64,000 nt of DNA from an uncultured Paracoccaceae bacterium (lineage in GTDB: Bacteria; Pseudomonadota; Alphaproteobacteria; Rhodobacterales; Rhodobacteraceae), in NCBI GenBank assembly GCA_947495295.1, contig CANLYJ010000001.1:310001-374000 (forward strand). Reading direction: 5' to 3'. The position numbers and the translations under genes are program-made. This document shows positions 16,559-24,832 of this stretch, piece by piece; positions within the stretch are counted from its first letter, which is position 1; every line of letters begins with the position of its first letter. The notes under the pieces were generated by a model. It saw only the letters and a list, made by a program, of their open reading frames with translations, ran no database searches and was not told the DNA's origin.

Positions 16559-18351
16559 TGGACGGCAGTAAATTAGACGGCAAAACCGTGGCCGAACATA
16601 TCGTTGATTTCCTGCAAAGGCGCGACTTGGAACATGTGTTTGGTCTTTGCGGCCACACCAATATCGCCGTTCTGGCAGCGCTGGCCGACAGCCCCATCGA
16701 CTTCATCACCGTCCGCCATGAACAAATCGCGAGCCATGCGGCTGACGCCTATGCACGGGTCACCGGGCGTGCATCCGTTGTCCTCAGTCATCTGTCGCCT
16801 GGGCTGACCAATTGCGCAACAGGCGTCGCGAACGCCGCGCTCGATTGCATCCCGATGGTGGTGATCGCGGGCGATATCCCCACCCATTATTACGGCAAAC
16901 ACCCGCATCAAGAGGTCAACCTGCATGCGGACGCCGCCCAATGGGAAATCTATCGCCCCTTCGTGAAACGGGCCTGGCGGGTGGACCGGGCTGATCTGAT
17001 GGCGGAAATCCTGGAAAAGGCGTTCCATCTGGCCGAAAGCGGCCAACCCGGCCCGGTGCTGGTCAATGTGCCGATGGATATCTTCAGCGCGGTCATCCCC
17101 TCTGACACGTTCGACCGGGTGGCGAAGAACACACGCACCCTGTCCAAGCCCAGCATCGACGATGAAACGGCACGGGCGATTGTGAAAAAGCTGGCAGAGG
17201 CAGAGAAACCCGTGGCCTATGTGGGCGGTGGCATCCTGCTGGCGCAGGCGTCCGACGAACTGGATGCTTTCGCCAGCCATATGGGTCTGCCCGTCGCCCA
17301 TTCACTGATGGGCAAGGGCGCGCTGCGCGACGATCACCCGCTGGTCATGGGGATGACCGGGTTCTGGGGCACGTCGCTGGTCAACCAAACCTGTCTGAAG
17401 GCCGATGTGGTCTTTGCCGTTGGGACCCGGTTCAAAGAGGCGGATTGTTCCAGCTGGTATCCCGGTTACACGTTCAATATCGGGGCGGAAGGCAATGACA
17501 CAAAGGTCATCCATATCGACATCGAACCGCAGGAGATTGGGCGGAACTATCCAACCGAAATCGGGGTCGTGGCAGATGCCAAAGCTGCGTTGCGGGTTCT
17601 GACCCGCGTGGCCAAAGAGATGTATCCGGACGGGTTCGCCCGGATTGCAAAAAAGGCGGAGATTGCGCAGTTCCGCGACAGTTTCAAAGCCTCAAACAGT
17701 GACATGCAAAGCGCGGCCGCTTTCCCGATGATGCCTGAACGTATTCTGGCCGATACGCGCAAGGCATTGCCCGATAACGCGATCATCACCACGGATGTGG
17801 GCTGGAACAAGAACGGGGTGGGGCAGCAATTCGACATCCTGACGCCGGGGTCGATCCTGACCCCGGGCGGGTTTGCGACCATGGGTTTCGGACCACCGGC
17901 GGCCATCGGGGCGAAACTGGCCGCCCCTGACCGGGTGGTTCTCAGCCTGGTCGGCGATGGCGGCTTCGGGCAGAACCCGTCAATGCTGGCCACGGCGGTT
18001 GAGCTGAACCTTGGGATCATCTGGCTGGTGATGAATAACAATGCGTTTGGCACCATCGCCGGGCTGCAAAAGGCGCATTACGGGCTGACCTATGGGACAA
18101 CCTTCCCCGGCAGTGCAGCCGCCCCCACGAACGGGCCGGGCTATGCCGAGATTGCCCGCGCCTACGGGGCCGAAGGAATCCGGATCACATCCGCCGATGA
18201 ATTGCTGCCCGCCTTGCAAACCGCCATTGCCAGCGGCAAGCCAACGGTGTTGGATGTGCCCATGATCAACAACCCGACACCAACAACGGGGCATTGGAAT
18301 ATCCTTGATATCTATTCACCTGACAAGGATGTCAGCCACGTGTCTACCTAG
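16558..18351 (+). CDS. Thiamine-diphosphate-dependent enzyme (acetolactate synthase-like family)
   Basis: A 597-aa protein with the full three-domain layout of the acetolactate synthase/2-oxoacid decarboxylase family. The pyrimidine domain holds the catalytic glutamate in FITVRHEQIASHAADAY. A central Rossmann-like domain follows. The PP domain has the ThDP/Mg motif GDGGFGQNPSMLATAVELN running to NNNAFG. It may decarboxylate a 2-oxo acid to an aldehyde or join two carbonyl units. No small regulatory subunit is nearby, so a biosynthetic acetolactate synthase is unlikely. The neighbouring acylating aldehyde dehydrogenase could consume its aldehyde product. Confidence 0.85.
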   Translation: MDGSKLDGKTVAEHIVDFLQRRDLEHVFGLCGHTNIAVLAALADSPIDFITVRHEQIASHAADAYARVTGRASVVLSHLSPGLTNCATGVANAALDCIPMVVIAGDIPTHYYGKHPHQEVNLHADAAQWEIYRPFVKRAWRVDRADLMAEILEKAFHLAESGQPGPVLVNVPMDIFSAVIPSDTFDRVAKNTRTLSKPSIDDETARAIVKKLAEAEKPVAYVGGGILLAQASDELDAFASHMGLPVAHSLMGKGALRDDHPLVMGMTGFWGTSLVNQTCLKADVVFAVGTRFKEADCSSWYPGYTFNIGAEGNDTKVIHIDIEPQEIGRNYPTEIGVVADAKAALRVLTRVAKEMYPDGFARIAKKAEIAQFRDSFKASNSDMQSAAAFPMMPERILADTRKALPDNAIITTDVGWNKNGVGQQFDILTPGSILTPGGFATMGFGPPAAIGAKLAAPDRVVLSLVGDGGFGQNPSMLATAVELNLGIIWLVMNNNAFGTIAGLQKAHYGLTYGTTFPGSAAAPTNGPGYAEIARAYGAEGIRITSADELLPALQTAIASGKPTVLDVPMINNPTPTTGHWNILDIYSPDKDVSHVST

Positions 18352-18360
18352 AAAGCAACC

Positions 18361-19134
18361 ATGATGCAGAACCCCAAAAACCGTTTCAAAGAAGCGCTGC
18401 GTGCAGGCAGGCAGCAATTGGGGATCTGGAATTCGATTGGCGGGCATTCGGTGCCCGAGCTGTTGGGCGGTGCCGGCTTTGACTGGGTGCTGGTCGATTG
18501 TGAACATTCGGCGATTGAGACAATCGATGTGTTGCCTGCATTGCAGGCAATCGGGCAGCACCCGGAAACGGCAGCACTCGTGCGGCCCGCAACCAATGAT
18601 CCGACGCTTTTCAAACGCATTCTGGATATGGGGGCGCAGACCCTGCTTGTGCCTTACGTACAAAACGCGAGGGAAGCTGCCGCCGCCGTCCACGCCATGC
18701 GTTATGGACCGCAAGGCATGCGCGGGATGGCGGGCATGACCCGGGCCACGCGCTATGGCAAGGTCGATAACTATTTTACCAGTGCATCGGATGAGCTTTG
18801 CCTGATCGTGCAGGTCGAAACCGTTGAGGCGCTGAATAACCTTGAGGCGATTGCCAAGACCGATGGGGTCGATGGGGTTTTTATCGGGCCCGCTGATCTG
18901 AGCGCTAGTATGGGGTTTCCCGGGCAGATGACCCATCCAGATGTCGATGCGGCGGTTAGCGACACCATTACCCGTCTGGTTGCAATGGGGGTGCCCGCAG
19001 GTGTGATGTCGTTGGATGTGAAGACGGCGCAACGGTACATTGATCTTGGCGCGTCATTTGTGGCCGTTGCTGTGGACCTAGTGCTGCTGGCGCGTGCCGT
19101 TGCGGATATTCAGGGTCAGTTTCGGACGTCCTGA
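18361..19134 (+). CDS. HpcH/HpaI family class II aldolase
   Basis: A 257-aa metal-dependent pyruvate aldolase of the HpaI/GarL type. Visible landmarks are LGIWNSIGGHSVPELLGGAGFD, WVLVDCEHSAIE (catalytic His), LVPYVQNAREAAAAV, CLIVQVETVEALNN (metal-binding Glu) and GVFIGPADLSASMG (metal Asp). It reversibly cleaves 2-oxo-4-hydroxy acids to pyruvate and an aldehyde. Last gene of the four-gene operon, 9 bp after the ThDP gene. A start three bases later (second ATG) is equally possible. Confidence 0.85.
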   Translation: MMQNPKNRFKEALRAGRQQLGIWNSIGGHSVPELLGGAGFDWVLVDCEHSAIETIDVLPALQAIGQHPETAALVRPATNDPTLFKRILDMGAQTLLVPYVQNAREAAAAVHAMRYGPQGMRGMAGMTRATRYGKVDNYFTSASDELCLIVQVETVEALNNLEAIAKTDGVDGVFIGPADLSASMGFPGQMTHPDVDAAVSDTITRLVAMGVPAGVMSLDVKTAQRYIDLGASFVAVAVDLVLLARAVADIQGQFRTS

Positions 19135-19161
19135 TTGCAACCTCATCTGCGCCGTTGTCGT

Positions 19162-19252
19162 GAAAAAATCTGTGCAACAGATTTTTTCGGCACCCTTGTG
19201 CTAATATTAGCCGCTGCGCCCGGAAACAAAAAATCTGTGTCACAGATTTTTT
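19162..19252. repeat. Pair of AAAAAATCTGTG palindromes
   Basis: Two hairpins, 19162-19188 (arms GAAAAAATCTGT and complement, loop GCA) and 19228-19252 (arms AAAAAATCTGTG and complement, single-base centre), separated by 39 bp that also contain the palindrome CTAATATTAG. The same arms occur in the pair at 51723-51809, 32 kb away. The hairpins lie between the ends of two convergent genes and could terminate both. Confidence 0.85.
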
Positions 19253-19277
19253 CCTGACCCGCTAATGCCATGACGCT

Positions 19278-19928
19278 TTAGTAAGGATGCGCGCGCCCGT
19301 CCCAGGTTTCAAAACACCCTGTGGTCGCCAGTGACAGCGCATCAAACCGTGCCACCAATCCCGCGGCACTCGCTTCCGCGTCGATCTCGGCTGCTGTGCC
19401 GCCCATATCGGTTTGCACCCAGCCGGGATGGTAAATCCCTACCGCTATCCCTTCACCCGCCAGATCAGTGGCCAGATTACGGCCAAAGTTCAGGACGGCC
19501 GCCTTACTGGCCCGGTAGATATAGCTGCCTCCGGGTGCCCGGTTCTGTGATGCCATCTGGGATGAGATGACCGCGATCTTTGCATCATCTGCCCGGCGCA
19601 GATGCGGCAACATATGCTGTACCGTCAAAAACACACCGGTCACATTGGCCGCAAAACTATCCGCCCACATCGCAGCCGGATAACCGGTATCGAGCGCTTG
19701 CCCTTTGTCATGATAAACACCGGCGTTGCAGACCAGCAGATCAATGGGCGCATCGCCCAGTTCAGCGGCCAATGCGGCATGTGCGGCGGGGTCGGTCACG
19801 TCCAGTTGCAGCATCCGGCCAGCGCTGGGCTGCCGATGGGTGCCCCAGACCGTTTCACCCCGACCATCATATTTGTCAAACAGCGCCTGGCCAATGCCGC
19901 GACTGGCCCCGGTGATCAGCACATTCAT
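19278..19928 (-). CDS. Short-chain dehydrogenase/reductase (C-factor-like)
   Basis: A 216-aa SDR with the nucleotide motif TGASRGIGQAL at the N-terminus, NAG (VCNAGVYHD) and the catalytic Ser-Tyr-Lys set (VISSQM, YIYRASKAAV). Length and the C-terminal HPGWVQTDMGG resemble the C-factor/sniffer-like subgroup. Substrate unknown. Its start lies 4 bp after the end of the DUF1178 gene, so the two probably form an operon. Confidence 0.85.
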   Translation of the reverse strand: MNVLITGASRGIGQALFDKYDGRGETVWGTHRQPSAGRMLQLDVTDPAAHAALAAELGDAPIDLLVCNAGVYHDKGQALDTGYPAAMWADSFAANVTGVFLTVQHMLPHLRRADDAKIAVISSQMASQNRAPGGSYIYRASKAAVLNFGRNLATDLAGEGIAVGIYHPGWVQTDMGGTAAEIDAEASAAGLVARFDALSLATTGCFETWDGRAHPY

Positions 19929-19932
19929 CGGT

Positions 19933-20337
19933 TCAATTCGTCTTCTTGCGGGGGATAAAGGGCAATGGCATCACCGGAATGCCATCATCCACCAGCTTCT
20001 TGGCCTCTTGCAGGTTCGCCTCGCCATAGATCGGGCGTTCGGGCTTGGTGCCGTCATGTATCTCGCGGGCCTCGGTTGCAAAGTCGCTTCCGACATATTC
20101 GGAATTTGCCTCCACCTTCTTTTTCAGCTCCGCTAGGGCGGCATCGGTCTGTTTCGGCGCGGTGATGCTGTTTGACGTATTCACCGCCGGGGCCATGATC
20201 ATTTTTGTCACATCGGTTGATCCGCATGTGGTGCAATTGATCATGCCTGCCGCAACCAGCTTGTCAAAGGCCGCACCGGATTGGAACCAGCTTTCAAACT
20301 GGTGATCCTGATCACATTTGAGATGAAATTTTATCAT
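19933..20337 (-). CDS. DUF1178 family protein
   Basis: A 134-aa protein of a conserved alphaproteobacterial/betaproteobacterial family of unknown function. The N-terminus MIKFHLKCDQDHQFESWF is diagnostic and a zinc-ribbon half (INCTTCGS) follows. The central region is charged and variable, and the C-terminus VMPLPFIPRKK is conserved in the family. Upstream of the SDR gene, in the same direction. Confidence 0.85.
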   Translation of the reverse strand: MIKFHLKCDQDHQFESWFQSGAAFDKLVAAGMINCTTCGSTDVTKMIMAPAVNTSNSITAPKQTDAALAELKKKVEANSEYVGSDFATEAREIHDGTKPERPIYGEANLQEAKKLVDDGIPVMPLPFIPRKKTN

Positions 20338-20424
20338 GCGGCTCTGACGTTAAGGGCTGAGCGGTTAAATAGGCGTTTTGATGCATTGCGCAACCCTGAT
20401 GTATTCACCGGGCGTTGCCCCGGT

Positions 20425-20904
20425 TCACTGCTTTGGCGGTGGATCGGGTGGGGTAAACCGGGCGACGATCCGCTTCAGTTCCGGCTCCTCCAATCGCTTG
20501 GCGGCCTTTTTCGGGCTGAACCATTTGCGCCGCCGCTGTGTTTTTTCCGGCCATTTGGCATGCACCTTTGTCACCCGCATCGGATAGACGATGGCCACCG
20601 CCGGGGCGGTCCCTTCTTTCAACGGTTTGACGTAAGTATAAATACCCAACGACTGGTTGCTGACCTGCCCGCTGACCCCCGCCTCTTCGTAAGCTTCCTG
20701 GGCTGCGGCATCTGCGGGCGTTTGTTTGTGCATGGGCCAGCCTTTGGGAATGATCCAGCGTTTGCGGGTCCGGCTAGTCACCAGACAGACCTGTACCTTG
20801 CCATCCTTGATCCGCCAGCACAGCGCGGCGAACTGGGCGCGTATATCGGTCTTGCGCCCGGTCGTGAATTTCAGCGGAAGCTGGTCAGGAGATGAATTCA
20901 CCAT
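20425..20904 (-). CDS. NUDIX hydrolase
   Basis: A 159-aa Nudix protein. The Nudix box is present in slightly altered form (GWPMHKQTPADAAAQEAYEE), preceded by a strand typical of diphosphoinositol-polyphosphate-type enzymes (KRWIIPKGWPMHKQ). The substrate is unknown. The box retains the EAYEEAG core needed for metal binding. Transcribed away from the HDAC-like gene with 33 bp between the starts. Confidence 0.85.
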   Translation of the reverse strand: MVNSSPDQLPLKFTTGRKTDIRAQFAALCWRIKDGKVQVCLVTSRTRKRWIIPKGWPMHKQTPADAAAQEAYEEAGVSGQVSNQSLGIYTYVKPLKEGTAPAVAIVYPMRVTKVHAKWPEKTQRRRKWFSPKKAAKRLEEPELKRIVARFTPPDPPPKQ

Positions 20905-20937
20905 GGCTCTGATCCGAAATTGGGTTACATCCCTGAC

Positions 20938-22095
20938 ATGTCAGCCATTATTCATGCCACGCCTGCTGCGGCAACCCCTTGCCCGCGATTTATCGGGTCA
21001 GAGATTTATCGCCATTCCAGCTATGGTGCGTGGCATCCATTGCGCATCCCCCGTGTGTCCACAGTGATGGACCTGACCCGTGCGATGGGGTGGCTGTCAG
21101 CGGCACAATTTATCACGTCGCCACGGGCGAAACCCGCCGCGCTGGCGGGGTTCCACACGCATGAATATCTGACGGCATTGCAAGCAGCAGAGGCTACCCA
21201 GTCTGTCACCGACCAGATGCGCGACCGACATGGGATCGGCACCCCGTCCAACCCGGTTTTCCCCGAAATGTATCGCCGGCCCGCCACATCAGCGGGTGCA
21301 TCGTTATTGGCGGGTGAACTGCTGCGCGATGGTGGCGTGATCTATTCCCCCGCAGGTGGCACGCATCATGGCATGCCGGACAGGGCGAACGGGTTTTGTT
21401 ACCTCAACGACCCCGTGCTGGCGATACAGTCGCTGCGGCGCAATGGCGCGGCACGGATCGCATATGTTGATATCGACGCCCATCACCCTGACGGGGTTGA
21501 GGCCGCGTTTGTGCATGATCCCAACACATTGCTGATTTCGGTACATGAGGAAAACCGCTGGCCCCGCACGGGTCAACTGACGGATCGGGGGCTGGGCCAG
21601 GTATTTAACCTGCCGGTCCCTGCGGGCTTGCATGATGATGATATGGCGCTGATCCGCGATCATGTGATCCTGCCGCTGGTCGCGGATTTCCGGCCTGATG
21701 CGATTGTCCTGCAATGCGGCGCCGATGCAGTGGCCGAGGATCCGCAATCGCGCCTGACCTTGTCCAATAACGCGCATTGGGCGGTGGTGGCCGCGCTTGC
21801 TCCGCTCAGCCTGCGCTATCTGGTTCTGGGCGGCGGTGGATATAATCCGTGGTCTGTCGGTCGGCTTTGGGCCGGGGTCTGGGCCACGCTATGCGGCGCC
21901 GAGGTGCCGGATGTTTTGCCGCCGAAAGCGCAGGATGTCCTGCGGGCGCTGGACTGGAAGATGCCGATGCGGACCCGCCATGCCGAACCGCACTGGATCA
22001 GCACCCTGCGGGATGCGTCGCGTTATGGGTCGATCAAGGATGATGTGCGGCAACGCGCCGATGTCCTGATCGCGCGGTCAAAGGCGTGGGTCTGA
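20938..22095 (+). CDS. Histone-deacetylase-family (acetoin utilisation/acetylpolyamine amidohydrolase-like) protein
   Basis: A 385-aa zinc-dependent deacetylase fold. Motifs: GGTHHGMPDRANGFCYLND (catalytic His pair), YVDIDAHHPDGVEAAF (zinc Asp/His), a third zinc ligand region LQCGADAVAEDP and the terminal GGGGYNPWSVGR carrying the transition-state tyrosine. Bacterial members deacetylate small acetylated amines or protein lysines. The in-frame TTG at 20920 is less likely than the ATG at 20938. modA follows 38 bp later in the same direction. Confidence 0.88.
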   Translation: MSAIIHATPAAATPCPRFIGSEIYRHSSYGAWHPLRIPRVSTVMDLTRAMGWLSAAQFITSPRAKPAALAGFHTHEYLTALQAAEATQSVTDQMRDRHGIGTPSNPVFPEMYRRPATSAGASLLAGELLRDGGVIYSPAGGTHHGMPDRANGFCYLNDPVLAIQSLRRNGAARIAYVDIDAHHPDGVEAAFVHDPNTLLISVHEENRWPRTGQLTDRGLGQVFNLPVPAGLHDDDMALIRDHVILPLVADFRPDAIVLQCGADAVAEDPQSRLTLSNNAHWAVVAALAPLSLRYLVLGGGGYNPWSVGRLWAGVWATLCGAEVPDVLPPKAQDVLRALDWKMPMRTRHAEPHWISTLRDASRYGSIKDDVRQRADVLIARSKAWV

Positions 22096-22133
22096 CCCTT
22101 GCCATGCCTGCGGAACCGCCGGATAGTCGCGCC

Positions 22134-22874
22134 ATGATGTTGCGTGTTTTTTGCCTGATCCTTGCCTTGTTGACTGCCCCCGTTTTGCGGGCCGAAACGC
22201 TTGTTTTTGCGGCGGCCAGCCTGAAAGAACCACTTGATGAACTGGCAGATGCCTTTGGCGATGTCACTGTGTCTTATGGGGGCAGCAGCACGTTGGCCCG
22301 GCAGGTCAGCTTTGGCGCGCCTGCGGATCTGGTTTTGCTGGCCAATGTCGATTGGATTGATGTGTTGCGGGATGACGGGTTCGTGCAACCGGACACGGTT
22401 GCCGATTTCGCCAGTAACGCATTGGTGCTGATCGGCCCGGCAGAGGCGGGCGATGTTCTGCTGCACGGCTATGGGATGGCGTCTGCACTGGGTGACGGAC
22501 GGTTGGCCATCGGCCTGACAGAGGCGGTGCCCGCAGGTATTTATGCCAAGGCCGCGCTGGAGCATCTGAACCTGTGGGAGCCGCTGTCGTGGCGGCTGGC
22601 AGAGGTCGATAATGTCCGGTCCGCCATGGCACTGGTGGCCCGCAAACAGGCCCCGCTGGGCATTGTTTATGCCACCGATGCCGGGGTCAGTGATGATGTG
22701 CGGGTGGTCGCCCGTTTCCCGGCTGAGGCGCATCCGCCGATCCGCTATGTAGGGGCATTAACGATGCAGGCAGATGCGCAGGCCGCTGCATTCTGGGACT
22801 TCGTCAAGGGTCCTGACGGGCAAGCCGTTTTGCAGGATGTCGGGTTTTTGCCACCACAGCAGGGCGGCAAATGA
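22134..22874 (+). CDS. modA: Molybdate ABC transporter substrate-binding protein
   Basis: A 246-aa periplasmic protein with a clear signal peptide (VFCLILALLTAPVLRA) and the ModA signature LVFAAASLKEPLDELADAF with VSYGGSSTLARQ, where serines coordinate molybdate. LGIVYATDAGVS near the C-terminus is also typical. The start at 22134 (two consecutive ATGs) places the signal peptide correctly. Its stop overlaps the modB start by 4 bp. It delivers molybdate to ModBC; the CoxL-type enzyme encoded 10 kb away needs molybdopterin. Confidence 0.93.
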   Translation: MMLRVFCLILALLTAPVLRAETLVFAAASLKEPLDELADAFGDVTVSYGGSSTLARQVSFGAPADLVLLANVDWIDVLRDDGFVQPDTVADFASNALVLIGPAEAGDVLLHGYGMASALGDGRLAIGLTEAVPAGIYAKAALEHLNLWEPLSWRLAEVDNVRSAMALVARKQAPLGIVYATDAGVSDDVRVVARFPAEAHPPIRYVGALTMQADAQAAAFWDFVKGPDGQAVLQDVGFLPPQQGGK

Positions 22875-23566
22875 TGGATGCGCTTGGCCCTGCGGAATGG
22901 GCGGCGATCTGGCTGTCGCTGCGGGTCGCCATTGCGGCCACGATCTGTGCGCTGCCTGTTGCAATTGCCATCGCCTACCTTTTGGCGCGCAAGGAATTTC
23001 CGGGGCGGCAATTTTTGAACGGGCTGGTGCATCTGCCGCTGGTCATGCCACCCGTTGTGACCGGTTATCTGCTATTGGTCGTCTTTGGGCGGCAAGGGGC
23101 CGTTGGTGCGTTTCTATACGATGTCTTCGGCATCACGCTGGCGTTTCGCTGGACCGGGGCCGCCTTGGCGGCAGCGATCATGGCGTTTCCGCTGATGGTC
23201 CGCGCGATCCGGTTGGCGATTGAGGCGGTCGATCCGGGGTTGGAAGACGCTGCAGCCACATTGGGCGCGTCCCGATGGCGGATTTTCGGTACGTTGACCT
23301 TGCCCCTGATCGCCCCCGGCGTGCTGGCGGGTGCTGTGCTTGGCTTTGCCAAGGCGCTGGGTGAATTCGGGGCCACAATCACCTTTGTTGCGGCGATCCC
23401 GGGACAGACCCAAACCATTCCGTCGGCGATTTATGGGCTGTTGCAGGTTCCGGGCGAGGAACCGGCGGTATTGGGTCTTGTCATCGTGTCGATCATTCTG
23501 GCCATGGGCGCATTGCTGTTGTCGGAATGGTTAGGCCGGGTCATGGCACGCCGGGTGGGCCGCTGA
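22871..23566 (+). CDS. modB: Molybdate ABC transporter permease
   Basis: A 231-aa inner-membrane permease with about five to six membrane segments, a conserved start WAAIWLSLRVAIAATICALP and the EAA-type coupling loop (EDAAATLGASRWRIFGTLTLP). ModB usual length. Overlaps modA by 4 bp and modC by 1 bp, so the three are translated as one coupled unit. Confidence 0.95.
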   Translation: MMDALGPAEWAAIWLSLRVAIAATICALPVAIAIAYLLARKEFPGRQFLNGLVHLPLVMPPVVTGYLLLVVFGRQGAVGAFLYDVFGITLAFRWTGAALAAAIMAFPLMVRAIRLAIEAVDPGLEDAAATLGASRWRIFGTLTLPLIAPGVLAGAVLGFAKALGEFGATITFVAAIPGQTQTIPSAIYGLLQVPGEEPAVLGLVIVSIILAMGALLLSEWLGRVMARRVGR

Positions 23567-24624
23567 TGTTGCAGGTGGCTATTCAGAAAAGCCTGGGTGA
23601 TTTCCAGCTTGATGTCAGCTTTGACGCGCCGTCCGGGGTCACCGCGATTTTCGGGCGCTCTGGCAGTGGCAAGACATCGCTGGTCAATGCCGTTGCGGGG
23701 TTGCTGCACCCGGATGCGGGGCGCATCGCCCTTGGGGATCAGGTGCTGTTTGATGATGGCGCAGGTATACACCGCGCCCCGCAACAGCGCCGTGTCGGAT
23801 ATGTGTTTCAGGATGCCCGCCTGTTTCCGCATATGAGCGTGGAGCGCAACCTGCGCTATGGCGGGGACCACGATGCCGACCGGGTGATTGACGTGCTGGG
23901 CCTTGGTGATCTGCTGACCCGTCGTCCGGCGGGGCTGTCGGGCGGGGAAAAGCAGCGGGTCGCTTTGGGCCGTGCGCTGATGTCGGACCCGCAGATATTG
24001 CTGCTGGATGAACCGCTGGCCGCCCTTGATGCCCCCCGCAAGGCCGAGATCATGCCTTATATCGAGCGGCTGCGCGACGATGTGCAGGTGCCAATGCTTT
24101 ATGTCAGCCATGACGTGTCAGAGGTGGCGCGGCTGGCCACAACGCTGGTCATTCTGGATGCCGGATCGGTCGTGGCTGCAGGCCCGGTGGGCGAGGTTCT
24201 GTCGCGCCCGGCGGCGGTGCCCTTGCTGGGCGTGCGCGATGCTGGCGCGGTTATTGTCACCAAGGTTGCCGGGCGGCTCTTGGATGATGGGCTGACCGAA
24301 TTGGTATTTTCTGGCGGGCGCATCATGTTGCCCGGTATCCTTGGGGTTTTGGGGCAGACGGTGCGCCTGCGCATTCCGGCGCAGGATGTGATCTTGGCGC
24401 GAACCGTCCCTGAGGGGATCAGTGCGCTGAACGTGTTGCCCGTGACCATCACCGCATTGGAACAGGGGCGCGGGCCGGGCGTTGCTGTGGGGCTGAAGGC
24501 CGGAGATGATGCGCTGTTGGCGCGCGTGACCCGGCGTAGTGCGCAGCGAATGGAATTGGCCGTGGGTCAGCAGGTATTCGCGATTATCAAGGCGACGGCT
24601 GTTGGGCCGGAGGATGTCGGTTAG
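23566..24624 (+). CDS. modC: Molybdate ABC transporter ATP-binding protein
   Basis: A 352-aa ATPase with Walker A GRSGSGKTSL, signature LSGGEKQRVALGRAL, Walker B ILLLDEPLAALD and switch His (SHDVSE). A C-terminal TOBE/MOP domain (residues about 280-350, SALNVLPVTITALEQG) senses molybdate. The start overlaps the modB stop (TGATG at 23564-23568). A frame extending 13 codons upstream lies inside modB and was rejected. Confidence 0.95.
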   Translation: MLQVAIQKSLGDFQLDVSFDAPSGVTAIFGRSGSGKTSLVNAVAGLLHPDAGRIALGDQVLFDDGAGIHRAPQQRRVGYVFQDARLFPHMSVERNLRYGGDHDADRVIDVLGLGDLLTRRPAGLSGGEKQRVALGRALMSDPQILLLDEPLAALDAPRKAEIMPYIERLRDDVQVPMLYVSHDVSEVARLATTLVILDAGSVVAAGPVGEVLSRPAAVPLLGVRDAGAVIVTKVAGRLLDDGLTELVFSGGRIMLPGILGVLGQTVRLRIPAQDVILARTVPEGISALNVLPVTITALEQGRGPGVAVGLKAGDDALLARVTRRSAQRMELAVGQQVFAIIKATAVGPEDVG

Positions 24625-24670
24625 TCAACCGGACCCGTCACGCGCAACGTTGATCAACTGCGAGGCAGTA

Positions 24671-24814
24671 GGTTCGCGCCCGGCCCCGAGGGCGGGGGTG
24701 TTTGGAGTACTGCCAGATCAAAAGACGCATAACTTACAGCATATTGCGTCGTTGCAGTTTCGCACCCGCCCTGGGGGGCGGGGTCGGGCGCGAACCGGAT
24801 CGCAGGCGATCCGG
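24671..24814. repeat. Long imperfect inverted repeat between modC and waaA
   Basis: The outer arms 24671-24700 and 24761-24796 are near-complementary (GGTTCGCGCCCG... against ...CGGGCGCGAACC). Inner paired segments continue inward (ACTGC with GCAGT; GACGCA with TGCGTC), so some 125 bp can fold into one long stem. Directly after it is a compact hairpin CCGGATCG-CAGG-CGATCCGG (24795-24814). It fills the 208-bp gap between two convergent genes. It could be a bidirectional terminator or a small non-autonomous element. Confidence 0.7.
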
Positions 24815-24832
24815 GGGACGGTTCAATGCGGC

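Noticed and set aside
16558..18351. Sulfoacetaldehyde acetyltransferase (Xsc) or biosynthetic acetolactate synthase
   Set aside because: N-terminal sequence does not resemble Xsc, and no phosphotransacetylase or small regulatory subunit gene is adjacent.
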